The translations under genes were made by a program, and so were the position numbers. Shown here piece by piece: positions 1-7,514 of a DNA stretch of 43,159 nucleotides; position 1 is the first letter of the stretch; every line of letters begins with the position of its first letter. The notes under the pieces are model-generated. The model made no database searches. It was not told the origin of the DNA and saw only the letters and a list, made by a program, of their open reading frames with translations. The stretch covers positions 1 to 43,159 of the IMG/VR virus record IMGVR_UViG_3300025889_015902; one strand, written 5' to 3'. This DNA is from a virus.

Positions 1-1225
1 TCATTCCTAAATCTTTAGCAGCAGTTGCTGCTTCTGCTAATCTCTCAGGATAACCTGCATAACTAATAGCGATTCCATCTGAAACATCTGCTACATCTTT
101 TAAAATATCACCAGCGGCATATGCTGTTTTGTTTTGTTTGTTAAATGAATTAACACCTTCAACAAGAGCTTTATTTTGTTCTTTAATATTGCCCCCGTTT
201 ATTTTAGATAATTTAGCTAATTGAGTAGATTGTTTTACGGACATGCCCATAGCATGTTCCATTTCGGATGCTTCTAAAATATCTTCTGGTTCAAAAATAG
301 CAGCAGCATTTTGACCTAATTCTTTAGTTAATTGGCTAGCAGTTTTAATATAGTCACCTAATGTAATAAAGTGAGTATTGGCCATAGCGGCCTGAGTAGA
401 CATTGTATTTAGACTTTGTCCAGTTTGTCTTTGAAACTCTACATTCGCTTTATCTACCTTTAAAAAACCTTTAATAGCGGCTGCAAATATAGTTGCAGGA
501 TCTGTAATGGTTGCAAAAGCATTTTTTATTGCTGATCCCATCCCAGCAGCCATTACAGTAAATCTATTACCGGCTTGCTCTCCATTAGCTATCTTATCAG
601 CTACTTTTTGCATATCTGCCTGGACTTTATCCAGTTTGAATGCTGCCCCAAATTCTCCTGTTAACGCATTAAGACCTTTAAGGATTCCACCTGAGACGCC
701 CATTAACCTATTGGCTTCTTTCCGTTTTTCAACTTCTTCAGCAACTTTATCAACGGTGTCTTGTTCAATTTGGAAACCATCTTTTTTAGCTCTAATTAAA
801 GCCATTTCCTCATCAGTTAAATTTTGACGAGTTTTTAAACTTTGAAGAGCGACTTCAAAAGCACCTTGGTTTAAATCAAATATAGATTTACCTGTTAAGG
901 TACGGGTTTTTTCTGTTGAAAGTAAATCTGCTGATCTTTTTATTTCTTGAAGGTTAAGTGCTGCTTTTTCTTTAAGCTTATTAAGTTCATCATCTTTTAA
1001 ACGAACTGACCCTTCTTCTTGATATTGAAGTTTTTGAGCGATGCTTGTAAGACTACTATATTCTTTACTAGCATCTTTTACACGGTTAATTTTTTTACCT
1101 AATTCGGAATTAATACTTTCAAGAGTATCTCTAAGATCACCAAAGGTAGACTGGGTTTCACCTAAAGTTTGATTTAGGTTTTGTGCCTCATTATTTGCAT
1201 TATTTAATCCGTCGCCTATAGCCAT
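1..1225 (-). CDS. Tail tape measure protein, N-terminal part (gene runs off the left edge)
   Basis: About 408 codons are open from an ATG at 1225 to the window edge, so the C-terminal part is missing. The first ~130 residues are charged and helical (coiled-coil-like). They are followed by Ala/Gly/Ser-rich helical stretches such as FQRQTGQSLNTMSTQAA and ASQLTKELGQNAAAIF, which are typical of tape measure proteins that fill the tail tube and set its length. The gene sits directly after the tail assembly chaperone, the usual order in contractile- and siphophage tail modules. The ATG is chosen because the late-promoter-like element at 1238-1247 lies 12 bases upstream. No hydrolase domain is visible in this part. 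The family assignment rests on composition and synteny, not on a catalytic motif. Confidence 0.82.
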   Translation of the reverse strand, partial: MAIGDGLNNANNEAQNLNQTLGETQSTFGDLRDTLESINSELGKKINRVKDASKEYSSLTSIAQKLQYQEEGSVRLKDDELNKLKEKAALNLQEIKRSADLLSTEKTRTLTGKSIFDLNQGAFEVALQSLKTRQNLTDEEMALIRAKKDGFQIEQDTVDKVAEEVEKRKEANRLMGVSGGILKGLNALTGEFGAAFKLDKVQADMQKVADKIANGEQAGNRFTVMAAGMGSAIKNAFATITDPATIFAAAIKGFLKVDKANVEFQRQTGQSLNTMSTQAAMANTHFITLGDYIKTASQLTKELGQNAAAIFEPEDILEASEMEHAMGMSVKQSTQLAKLSKINGGNIKEQNKALVEGVNSFNKQNKTAYAAGDILKDVADVSDGIAISYAGYPERLAEAATAAKDLGM

Positions 1226-1237
1226 TGGGTATTTTTG

Positions 1238-1247
1238 TTATAAATAT
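1238..1247 (-). promoter_or_regulatory. Late-promoter-like AT element before tape measure gene
   Basis: The minus strand reads ATATTTATAACAAAAAT, ending shortly before the ATG at 1225. It is one of ten near-identical elements placed just upstream of late genes in this window. The core is close to a palindrome of the T4 late box TATAAATA. Confidence 0.55.
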
Positions 1248-1250
1248 CGG

Positions 1251-1274
1251 AAGGCATCACTTTTTGGATGCCTT
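1251..1274 (-). other. Hairpin over the end of the chaperone extension
   Basis: AAGGCATC at 1251-1258 is the exact reverse complement of GATGCCTT at 1267-1274, with an 8-base loop. The hairpin covers the TGA stop of the frameshift extension and has no U-tract after it. It could be an mRNA end, a weak attenuator, or nothing functional. Confidence 0.3.
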
Positions 1275-1601
1275 CGCGGTATAAGTAGGAGGAGAAGTTT
1301 TAGCATTTTTCATATGTTCTGGGGCTTGAACTTTCCCATCAGAACCTACTACGGTTGTAGTATTACCTCCTTTGCCTTGAGCTTTTTTCATCTCAGCGGC
1401 TTCTTTTTCATAATGTTCCCTCATTTTATTGAAGGTAAAGTTTCTTAACCAAATAGGCATATTGTAGATAGTATGCCAATCATAGCCGCCATTACCATGA
1501 AATACTATCTCATGTATTTGACTAAAAAGTGAAACTCTATACTGTGACGTCAGGCCAAAAAAAGTTGACTGTAATTGGTAGATCGATGGCCTCCATTCCA
1601 C
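1257..1601 (-). CDS. C-terminal extension of tail assembly chaperone (probably made by frameshifting)
   Basis: This reading frame overlaps the end of the 246-aa chaperone gene by 65 bases in another frame and ends at TGA 1257. Its only possible independent start upstream of the conserved part is a GTG at 1601. The next in-frame Met falls inside YNMPIWLRNF and would cut the domain. The core (IHEIVFHGNGGYDWHTIYN, then MPIWLRNF) looks like the conserved segment of phage tail-assembly GT-type proteins. The tail is Lys-rich and low in complexity. A run of seven T at 1557-1563 lies inside the overlap, and a +1 or -2 shift there would join the two frames into a product of about 340 residues. Lying between tube and tape measure fits a G/GT chaperone pair. 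Independent translation from the GTG is the alternative. Confidence 0.7.
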   Translation of the reverse strand: MEWRPSIYQLQSTFFGLTSQYRVSLFSQIHEIVFHGNGGYDWHTIYNMPIWLRNFTFNKMREHYEKEAAEMKKAQGKGGNTTTVVGSDGKVQAPEHMKNAKTSPPTYTAKASKK

Positions 1602-2277
1602 CGTTTACTTCTACCGTTATATTTAAATTAACATCAGGTTGTACTTCTTTAACATGGTTACGGAATGCTCTTGCGTCTACAGCCAAAAAGTAATTGTCTA
1701 CAAATTCACGAATTGTTTTTTTATCCTCATCGCCATTAACTGAAAGGATCATATGTTTCATACGTGTAGAAACAGCTGGATCTGCATTCTTATTAATTTT
1801 CTTTAAACCTTTAAGTTCAGCATCAATCGCCATCTCATCTTTATGAGTCAAAAGTTTATAAGTAATTGCAGTTCCTGAATTAGGGAGGGTGTAAGAAAAT
1901 TCGTTTATACCTTTTGTAATTGATTTTTCATCAAATGGTTTATTTTCCAAAGTAGATAAATCAACAGTTACTCTTTCTCCTTTAAGGTCAAATTCATAAT
2001 CTTTACCATATCCTAAAATACGAGCAGCAATCATAATTGCATTTTTATCGCCCACAATAATATCATTGTAGTCTACTTTAGATACGATAAGAGATTTTAA
2101 CAATTTATCTAATACAGTACCGTTTTGAATATAAGATTGGTTAGAAAGAATATCTTCTTCCTTAGCAGTCATATACTTCATTTCAATAGTACCAGATGAT
2201 AGAGGATTATCCTCAGGGTAAATTAAACCTTTAGAAGGTAATTCAATAGTTTCGGTTGGAAATTTTAATTCACTCAT
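1537..2277 (-). CDS. Tail assembly chaperone / T4 gp26-like baseplate protein
   Basis: This 246-residue protein starts with LPSKGLIYP (residues 13-21) and has a conserved segment of the type MTAKEEDILSNQSYIQNG. It resembles the T4 gp26 family, which is related in position and role to the gpG-type chaperones that coat the tape measure before tail assembly. It is slightly longer than T4 gp26 (208 aa). The gene lies between tail tube and tape measure. Its last ~22 codons overlap another frame, and a T7 slippery run sits 18 bases before its TAG stop. The leader is A/T-rich with a degenerate version of the late element. The exact split between baseplate subunit and chaperone function cannot be decided from sequence. 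Confidence 0.72.
   Translation of the reverse strand: MSELKFPTETIELPSKGLIYPEDNPLSSGTIEMKYMTAKEEDILSNQSYIQNGTVLDKLLKSLIVSKVDYNDIIVGDKNAIMIAARILGYGKDYEFDLKGERVTVDLSTLENKPFDEKSITKGINEFSYTLPNSGTAITYKLLTHKDEMAIDAELKGLKKINKNADPAVSTRMKHMILSVNGDEDKKTIREFVDNYFLAVDARAFRNHVKEVQPDVNLNITVEVNGGMEAIDLPITVNFFWPDVTV
1557..1563 (-). other. Candidate programmed frameshift site (T7 run)
   Basis: The zero-frame codons are AAC TTT TTT TGG. The downstream frame is +1 (equivalently -2) and reads TTT TTT GGC. tRNA-Phe can re-pair fully on the T7 run in either direction. The run lies within the overlap of the two chaperone frames, 18 bases before the zero-frame stop. Confidence 0.5.
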
Positions 2278-2321
2278 AATTTTTATTTAGTTATAACTTT
2301 AAATACGTGTATACATATTAA

Positions 2322-2354
2322 TAATACAAAAGAGCTTGACCGAAGCCAAGCTCT
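2322..2354 (-). terminator. Hairpin terminator between tail tube and chaperone
   Basis: On the minus strand AGAGCTTG (2354-2347) pairs with CAAGCTCT (2338-2331), with an 8-base loop containing CTTCGG. TTTTGTATT follows. It lies 27 bases after the tube stop and may lower transcription into the chaperone and tape measure genes. Confidence 0.65.
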
Positions 2355-2380
2355 CTTAAAAAATATTTGACAGAATTTAA

Positions 2381-2869
2381 TTAGAAGTTCAATACACAGT
2401 AATCCATACCTACTGTTAAGGCGATTGTTTGTGCTTGGTTTTCAGTATCCCAGTTGTAACCAGTAAACGCTGCATCTTTTACAAATGCACCTTTAATGAT
2501 CCATTCTGATACTACATCACCTACAGGTCCTAGTACGTTGATAGTTAAGTCTTTCTTGTAGAAATCACTGTAACCATCTCTACCTGTTACTGATTCGTGG
2601 TGTAAACGTACCCACTCCATTACCGCTTGAGCACCTGAAGGTGTAATCGGATCAAATAATGTCATAGACAAATCTGACCATTTTGATTTACCTTTTACCT
2701 TGCGGTAAGTGTTGATGTGGTTAAGAATTACTTCACCATTTTCAATTTTCAATTCACCTACTTCTTTGATCATGTAAGCTGGGATTCCATCTACATACAT
2801 GATAAATCTGTTAGCTTGCTTTGGCTCGAAAGCGGTGAAAAATATTTCGTTGGGATCTAATACTGCCAT
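2381..2869 (-). CDS. Tail tube protein (T4 gp19 family)
   Basis: At 162 residues it is almost the same length as T4 gp19 (163 aa). The fold pattern of the family is visible: an N-terminal strand (ANRFIMYVDGIPAYMIKEVG), a conserved WSDLSMTLFDPI strand followed by a helix (AVMEWVRLHHE), and a final strand with GMDYCVLNF. The protein should polymerise into the inner tube inside the sheath. It follows the sheath gene, as in T4 (18 then 19). The leader contains the late element at 2897-2906, 27 bases before the ATG, and is otherwise A-rich without a Shine-Dalgarno sequence. Confidence 0.9.
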   Translation of the reverse strand: MAVLDPNEIFFTAFEPKQANRFIMYVDGIPAYMIKEVGELKIENGEVILNHINTYRKVKGKSKWSDLSMTLFDPITPSGAQAVMEWVRLHHESVTGRDGYSDFYKKDLTINVLGPVGDVVSEWIIKGAFVKDAAFTGYNWDTENQAQTIALTVGMDYCVLNF

Positions 2870-2896
2870 TTTATTTGTTGTTTATTTTTTATTCAA

Positions 2897-2906
2897 TTAT
2901 AAATAT
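2897..2906 (-). promoter_or_regulatory. Late-promoter-like AT element before tail tube gene
   Basis: The minus strand reads ATATTTATAA, 27 bases before the ATG at 2869. This is the longest spacing of the ten copies. Confidence 0.5.
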
Positions 2907-2921
2907 TGTTTTTCTAAATTT

Positions 2922-4928
2922 TTACGCTGGGAAAGTAGCTCCTGTTGGTAAAATGTTGAAATCCAAGTAAATAAATTCAGCAGTTTTAGTAGGTTGAATG
3001 TAAATCGCACCAATCAATTGGTTTCTATCAATTACATCTGCTGTGTTATTACTATCATCCATTACCACCTTGAAGGCATACAAACCTTGACGTTGTTGAA
3101 CACTTTCTAAGTATGGGTTAACTTGGCTCAAGAATTGGTTTCTTGTAGCTGCTGTATTTTGTTCAAATACCAAGTTATCTGCTACTTGTGAAATGTATCC
3201 TTTTAAGGCAATTAACAATCTTCTAACGTTTACTCTATCGAGTGCTGAAGCTTGAGTCTGAAGTGTTTTCTGACCAAATACTACAACTCCTCTACCTGGG
3301 AATGTTGCAATTGGGTTTACTTTACCAATATACAAACTATCTCTATTAGCTTGAGTTAATTTACGTTCTGCTTGTCTTACGATTCCCATTCCACCTCTGT
3401 TAATACCAGCAGGTGCAAACCAAGCTTCTGAAGTTGAATCGTTGTTCGCATAAACACCTGGGATCAATGTTGAGGCAGGAACCCAAACAATTTGACCTGA
3501 ATCTGGGTCAGTAATTTGACACCAAGGCCAGTAAGTTGCTGCGTATGAGCTATCAATTCCAGCAGCTGTTGCTGTAGTTGAAGTTACTGTTGAAGCGTAA
3601 TTTTCAAGATCCATTACTAAGATCGCATCACCTCTATTTTCAACATTTGATAACAATGTATTTAACGGAGTAGCGTGGCTAGCGTTAGTGTAAACTAAAC
3701 CAGGAGCTGTAATTAAGTTAAATCTGTATTCATCTTTATTAGCTAATAGGTTAAAGGCGTCTGTATAGTTACCACCTACTAAACCTTGAGTATCTGTGTT
3801 GCTAATGTTATCATAATATTTACCAGTTCCTGTTAAAATAGTACCTGTAGCTGCTCCAAATGAACCACTTTGAGCAGATGGAATTGATGATGTATAAGCT
3901 GTTTTAGCAATACCCGCATTATTAAAGTAATCAGGAGTTTTTAAATTAACTTGTTTAACTCTTACGTATCTTGAAGCGTTAGGATAGTTACCTTCTGTCT
4001 TAATGTAAGGATCTGAAGTACCTGAACCTTGTAATGATAATGATTGGTCACCAATAATTCTAGCAATATAGTTAGGAGCTTTAGGATCAAGAGAAACGTT
4101 AGTAAATGTTTCTAATACTGATTTAGATTTATTATTATCATTACCTTGTCTAATTACTACCGAGAATACACCTCTTGAAGTATCTGGGTTGACAATTTCC
4201 CATCTAATGTTATTGGCTGAACCACTAGGTAATATACCATTAGTACCTTCTGTTGAAGTACTATTCATAATAGTACCTTGAGCAAGAGTTTCTAATACAA
4301 AAGCACTTCCGGTTTGTTGGATATTTGAAGCTACTAAAGTAAGAATTAAATCAGTACCACCTGCTGCAGAAGCATCAAAATCTGATTGTGAAGTAAATGT
4401 AATAGTATCACCAACTTCATATCCTGAACCAGTTGAAGTTACTGTAACGGTATCAACTGAAGCTGAATCTGATAATACAATTGTAAATACTGCTCCTGTA
4501 CCATTACCACTTGTAGTACCTGAAATACCTGAGAAAGTACCACCAGCTGAACCAGTGATATCAAGTGAGTTAGTAGTAAATGTTCCAGCTCCAGCTACCA
4601 AACCATCATTAGAAGATACTGCTGAAGAAGATGCTGCTGAGAATGAACCTGAAGCAACTCTTGTTACTAATAAAGAAGTACCTCCGTTTTGGAAGTAATT
4701 ATAAGCTGAGATTGAAGTCAAGAAACTATACTCATCTGAACCACTATCAAATGTACTACCGAATGTGGCTAAGTATTCACTATAGCTAGTTACTAATGTA
4801 GGGATATTTACTCTACCTTTAACAGTAGGTCCTACAATAGCAGCACCGGCTTGTACGGGTTGTGAGGTGATTTGAGATTGATCATTTTCTCTTGCTAATA
4901 CCCCTGGGGAAATTAATGTTTCTGCCAT
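2922..4928 (-). CDS. Contractile tail sheath protein (T4 gp18 family)
   Basis: At 668 residues it is close to T4 gp18 (659 aa). The N-terminus SPGVLARENDQSQI followed by AGAAIVGPTVKG is the typical sheath start. The C-terminal third (GRGVVVFGQKTLQ, then VNVRRLLIALKGYISQVADN, and VMDDSNNTADVID) is the conserved core that forms the contractile lattice. Between about residues 95 and 205 there is a Ser/Gly/Thr-rich insertion with GSGYEVGDTITFT (167-179), a beta-rich motif seen in many phage surface proteins. It is likely an exposed domain. The gene is followed by the tube gene and has the element at 4945-4954 upstream. Confidence 0.93.
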   Translation of the reverse strand: MAETLISPGVLARENDQSQITSQPVQAGAAIVGPTVKGRVNIPTLVTSYSEYLATFGSTFDSGSDEYSFLTSISAYNYFQNGGTSLLVTRVASGSFSAASSSAVSSNDGLVAGAGTFTTNSLDITGSAGGTFSGISGTTSGNGTGAVFTIVLSDSASVDTVTVTSTGSGYEVGDTITFTSQSDFDASAAGGTDLILTLVASNIQQTGSAFVLETLAQGTIMNSTSTEGTNGILPSGSANNIRWEIVNPDTSRGVFSVVIRQGNDNNKSKSVLETFTNVSLDPKAPNYIARIIGDQSLSLQGSGTSDPYIKTEGNYPNASRYVRVKQVNLKTPDYFNNAGIAKTAYTSSIPSAQSGSFGAATGTILTGTGKYYDNISNTDTQGLVGGNYTDAFNLLANKDEYRFNLITAPGLVYTNASHATPLNTLLSNVENRGDAILVMDLENYASTVTSTTATAAGIDSSYAATYWPWCQITDPDSGQIVWVPASTLIPGVYANNDSTSEAWFAPAGINRGGMGIVRQAERKLTQANRDSLYIGKVNPIATFPGRGVVVFGQKTLQTQASALDRVNVRRLLIALKGYISQVADNLVFEQNTAATRNQFLSQVNPYLESVQQRQGLYAFKVVMDDSNNTADVIDRNQLIGAIYIQPTKTAEFIYLDFNILPTGATFPA

Positions 4929-4944
4929 TTTATGTTATTTTTTA

Positions 4945-4954
4945 TGATAAATAT
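4945..4954 (-). promoter_or_regulatory. Late-promoter-like AT element before tail sheath gene
   Basis: The minus strand reads ATATTTATCA, a one-base variant of the shared core. It lies 16 bases before the sheath ATG at 4928. Confidence 0.45.
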
Positions 4955-4973
4955 ATTAAACTCTTTCAAAAGT

Positions 4974-5225
4974 CTATTTGTTGGGCAAAAACTCGCCAGA
5001 TTCTAAAGAAATGGTTCCTTCACCATACTTTTCCTCTAACTCTTTAGCTAAAACTAATTCTTGTTGTTGTAAATTTTGTAAGTTAAACTTTAATTGTTCT
5101 TTTCTAATTTGAAGATTCATAATTTGAACCTCTGTTTCACCAGTTAAATCAGTAAGATCTTTAAATTGTTGTTTTAATTCTTTTAACTTATTGATTTCTT
5201 CTTCGGTTAAAACTTTTTTTTCCAT
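4974..5225 (-). CDS. Small coiled-coil protein, function unknown
   Basis: This 83-residue protein is almost entirely helical. Residues 5-70 show heptad-like spacing of Leu/Ile with many Lys, Glu and Gln (EEINKLKELKQQFKDL, then NLQIRKEQLKFNLQNL), ending in a short non-helical tail. There is no signal peptide, metal site or known domain. It sits between a fibre-like gene and the sheath, with its own upstream element only 4 bases from the ATG, so it is expressed late and could be a tail component or assembly factor. I do not recognise a family. Confidence 0.75.
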   Translation of the reverse strand: MEKKVLTEEEINKLKELKQQFKDLTDLTGETEVQIMNLQIRKEQLKFNLQNLQQQELVLAKELEEKYGEGTISLESGEFLPNK

Positions 5226-5229
5226 TCGG

Positions 5230-5239
5230 TTATAAATAT
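5230..5239 (-). promoter_or_regulatory. Late-promoter-like AT element before coiled-coil gene
   Basis: The minus strand reads ATATTTATAACCGA followed directly by ATG. Only 4 bases separate core and start codon, so a transcript from here would be almost leaderless. Confidence 0.5.
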
Positions 5240-5257
5240 TAAATTATTTTTCAAAAA

Positions 5258-6298
5258 TTAAGTATACAGTACAATAAACGATACTTGTGAGTTACTAGTT
5301 GTACCAGGTTCTGTAATAACAATATCTCCTGAATTTAATGTAACTTGAAGAGGTTGTCCTGGACTACCAACATAAGTTGCAGTGATAAAACAATCTCGGT
5401 TTATTGTTTTTGGTTGTAATTCTCCATTAAATGCAGTTATTGTTACGGTACCACCTGATAGAGTATCTCCACCAGCAATTAATTTTAATGGAGCAGAAGC
5501 GGGAGCACCAATATTAGCAATATCTTGATAAATACCACTAACATTAGTTGATGTAGTTGAATTAGCAACCGTCATTGAAGAGGTAACAGCTGATCTAACT
5601 AAAGCATTATTGTTAACTCTAAAGTTAGTACCATCCCAACTACCAGTCATCCAACCACTAGAACCACTCATATAAATTGAGTCAGATCCTAAATATAAAT
5701 CTCTAAATTTCTTTTCAGCATTACCTAAATCGTAAGTATCATTTGCAGCTGGAATAATGTGACCACTTGCTGTAGTTAAACCTAATAGATTACCATTTGC
5801 TTTTAAACTACCAGCTATTGTAACAGTACCATCTACATCCGCACCAGCAATATAAGAAGCTGTATCAGCTGCTACAACATTATTTACTACAATGTTAAAA
5901 GTTGAAGCATCACCTTTAGTAAATGTAATAGTATCATCTGAAACGGAAGCTGTAGTTAACAATGAACCCGTATCGGTTGAACCACCACCTGAACCTGTAT
6001 CTACTGTAATGTTAAACGTTGAGGTATCACCTTTAGTAAATGTGATTGTGTTAGAAGATACTGATGCTGTAGTTAATAAAGATCCTGTATCAGCTCCACC
6101 AGCGTTAGCAGCATATGAAGCTGTTGAAGCATAAGAAGCAGTTCCTGTTAATACAGTATTACCTAATAATGTAAGTGAACCTGAGATAGTAATATCGTAT
6201 GCTTCAACACCATTGAAAGCATCTATTGATTGAGTTACGTGCCATGCTTCGACTGTTGACCCGTCTATTATACTAGCTGAAGATAGTGTTTTAGCCAT
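5258..6298 (-). CDS. Fibre-like structural protein with tandem repeats
   Basis: This 346-residue protein is rich in Thr, Ser, Ala and Gly. It has ISGSLTLLGNTVLTGTASYA near residue 40-56, a TASYA motif repeated at 53-62, and two copies of a 30-residue unit (TGSLLTTASVS...TITFTKGD) at about 70-99 and 109-138, a 39-residue period. The segment NDTYDLGNAEKKFRDLYLGS (about 186-205) is a motif seen in many phage fibre and appendage proteins. The C-terminal ~80 residues are beta-rich. It is most likely a tail or neck fibre subunit. No S74 chaperone or lectin motif is visible. The start is supported by the element at 6309-6318, 10 bases upstream. Confidence 0.72.
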   Translation of the reverse strand: MAKTLSSASIIDGSTVEAWHVTQSIDAFNGVEAYDITISGSLTLLGNTVLTGTASYASTASYAANAGGADTGSLLTTASVSSNTITFTKGDTSTFNITVDTGSGGGSTDTGSLLTTASVSDDTITFTKGDASTFNIVVNNVVAADTASYIAGADVDGTVTIAGSLKANGNLLGLTTASGHIIPAANDTYDLGNAEKKFRDLYLGSDSIYMSGSSGWMTGSWDGTNFRVNNNALVRSAVTSSMTVANSTTSTNVSGIYQDIANIGAPASAPLKLIAGGDTLSGGTVTITAFNGELQPKTINRDCFITATYVGSPGQPLQVTLNSGDIVITEPGTTSNSQVSFIVLYT

Positions 6299-6308
6299 TT
6301 AATTTTTG

Positions 6309-6318
6309 TTATAAATAT
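6309..6318 (-). promoter_or_regulatory. Late-promoter-like AT element before fibre-like gene
   Basis: The minus strand reads ATATTTATAACAAAAATT, 10 bases before the ATG at 6298. It overlaps the TGA stop of the heptosyltransferase gene upstream, so the structural gene can be expressed separately from the glycosyltransferases. Confidence 0.55.
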
Positions 6319-7514
6319 CAAGAATTTTTTATTCTTTCAATAGCATCAATTATTTTATTAGGATGAATTGTTTTAGTACATTCAAAATGTCTATCTGTTC
6401 CTTTATGTTCAGGACACCATTCCCAATCTCCAGCATCTAGTCTTACTTTATTAAAACAACTATTACAAGCTTTAGAGGCATCAGTAAATATCCTTTCACA
6501 ATCAGTAAATTCACTAAAAGGAGCACTAAATCCTGAGATTAATATGGTTTTACCTCCTAGAGCCCAATTTAACCAGCTTAAACCACTACCAATACCTATA
6601 AAAAACTCAGCATTCATCATATCATTTGCTCTATCAGATAAAGGATAATCTCCAGTTTTATCAATTACCCCAGTTAAGGTTCCTCCTAATTTAGAATCAT
6701 GCCAATTATCTCCTAATTTTTCTTGAGTAATCATTACAACTTTATAACCCTTATTATTTAAATAATCAATAATGGTTTGCCATCCCTTAGGATACATCCA
6801 ATATTTAGCATGGGATGAACCATGAGGGGCAATCACAACATATTTACCCTCAATTTTAGAACCTGTGTTTAAAAATGATAATCTAGGTTTTATTTCTTGA
6901 TAATCAACTCCTAAAATATCTGCACTACATTCTTGTAGTCCATACTTTCTAAAATCAGTAGGATTATAGTTAAAATTTATTGTATTATCTTCATTATAAT
7001 GCCACCCAATACTATACATGGCATATAAATCAGTAGCTGGGGTGCCTGGTTTGATAAATTCAAATTCAGGATATTTGTTTTTAAACCAATTATTATGGAA
7101 AGTAGAACAAATTATATGACAATCGTGTTTCTTTTGGAATTCTTTAATATAAGGGAACCAAGCTAAAGTATCTCCAATTGCTGAGGAATCTAAGTGGATA
7201 TAAATTCTTTTATTTTTAGCATTGTACCTATGTTCATAAATTTCCCCATTCTCTAAATTAGTAATTTTAATAAGGTAATTAATATAATATTTAATAGAAG
7301 TTTTAGTCCACATATTATTATTAATAGTGGATTCATGAATTATTTCATTATTATCTTGATTAATGAACTGAACCAAAAATTTACCCTTTTTTTCTCCTAA
7401 TACTTCAGCAAATGCTCCTTCAATAAAATGACAATTAAAAGACCAACTACCATCTTTAGGTTTAATTTTTAAATTTTTTAGATTATTATATTCTTTGATT
7501 AAAACTTCTTTCAT
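6318..7514 (-). CDS. Protein O-heptosyltransferase of the TibC/AAH (BAHT) type
   Basis: This 398-residue protein closely follows the autotransporter strand-loop-strand O-heptosyltransferase family. It has a beta-rich N-terminal domain (about 1-100) and a GT-B core beginning HLDSSAIGDTLAWFPYI (107-123, with Asp115 at the catalytic position). It continues with CHIICSTFHNNWF, YVVIAPHGSSHAKYW and FIGIGSGLSWLNWALGG for nucleotide-sugar binding. Four cysteines near the C-terminus (C350, C353, C367, C379) match the iron-binding cysteines of TibC. Members transfer heptose from an ADP-heptose donor to Ser/Thr of adhesins. The gene overlaps the preceding GT4 gene by 4 bases (ATGA) and follows the giant Ser/Thr-rich fibre gene in the same operon, so the fibre or another virion protein is the suggested acceptor. 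The donor sugar cannot be read from sequence. Confidence 0.85.
   Translation of the reverse strand: MKEVLIKEYNNLKNLKIKPKDGSWSFNCHFIEGAFAEVLGEKKGKFLVQFINQDNNEIIHESTINNNMWTKTSIKYYINYLIKITNLENGEIYEHRYNAKNKRIYIHLDSSAIGDTLAWFPYIKEFQKKHDCHIICSTFHNNWFKNKYPEFEFIKPGTPATDLYAMYSIGWHYNEDNTINFNYNPTDFRKYGLQECSADILGVDYQEIKPRLSFLNTGSKIEGKYVVIAPHGSSHAKYWMYPKGWQTIIDYLNNKGYKVVMITQEKLGDNWHDSKLGGTLTGVIDKTGDYPLSDRANDMMNAEFFIGIGSGLSWLNWALGGKTILISGFSAPFSEFTDCERIFTDASKACNSCFNKVRLDAGDWEWCPEHKGTDRHFECTKTIHPNKIIDAIERIKNS

Noticed and set aside
507-827. Plus-strand open frame of 106 codons inside the tape measure gene
   Set aside because: It is antisense to a well-supported coding frame, with low-complexity Ala/Ser/Pro composition and no leader element.
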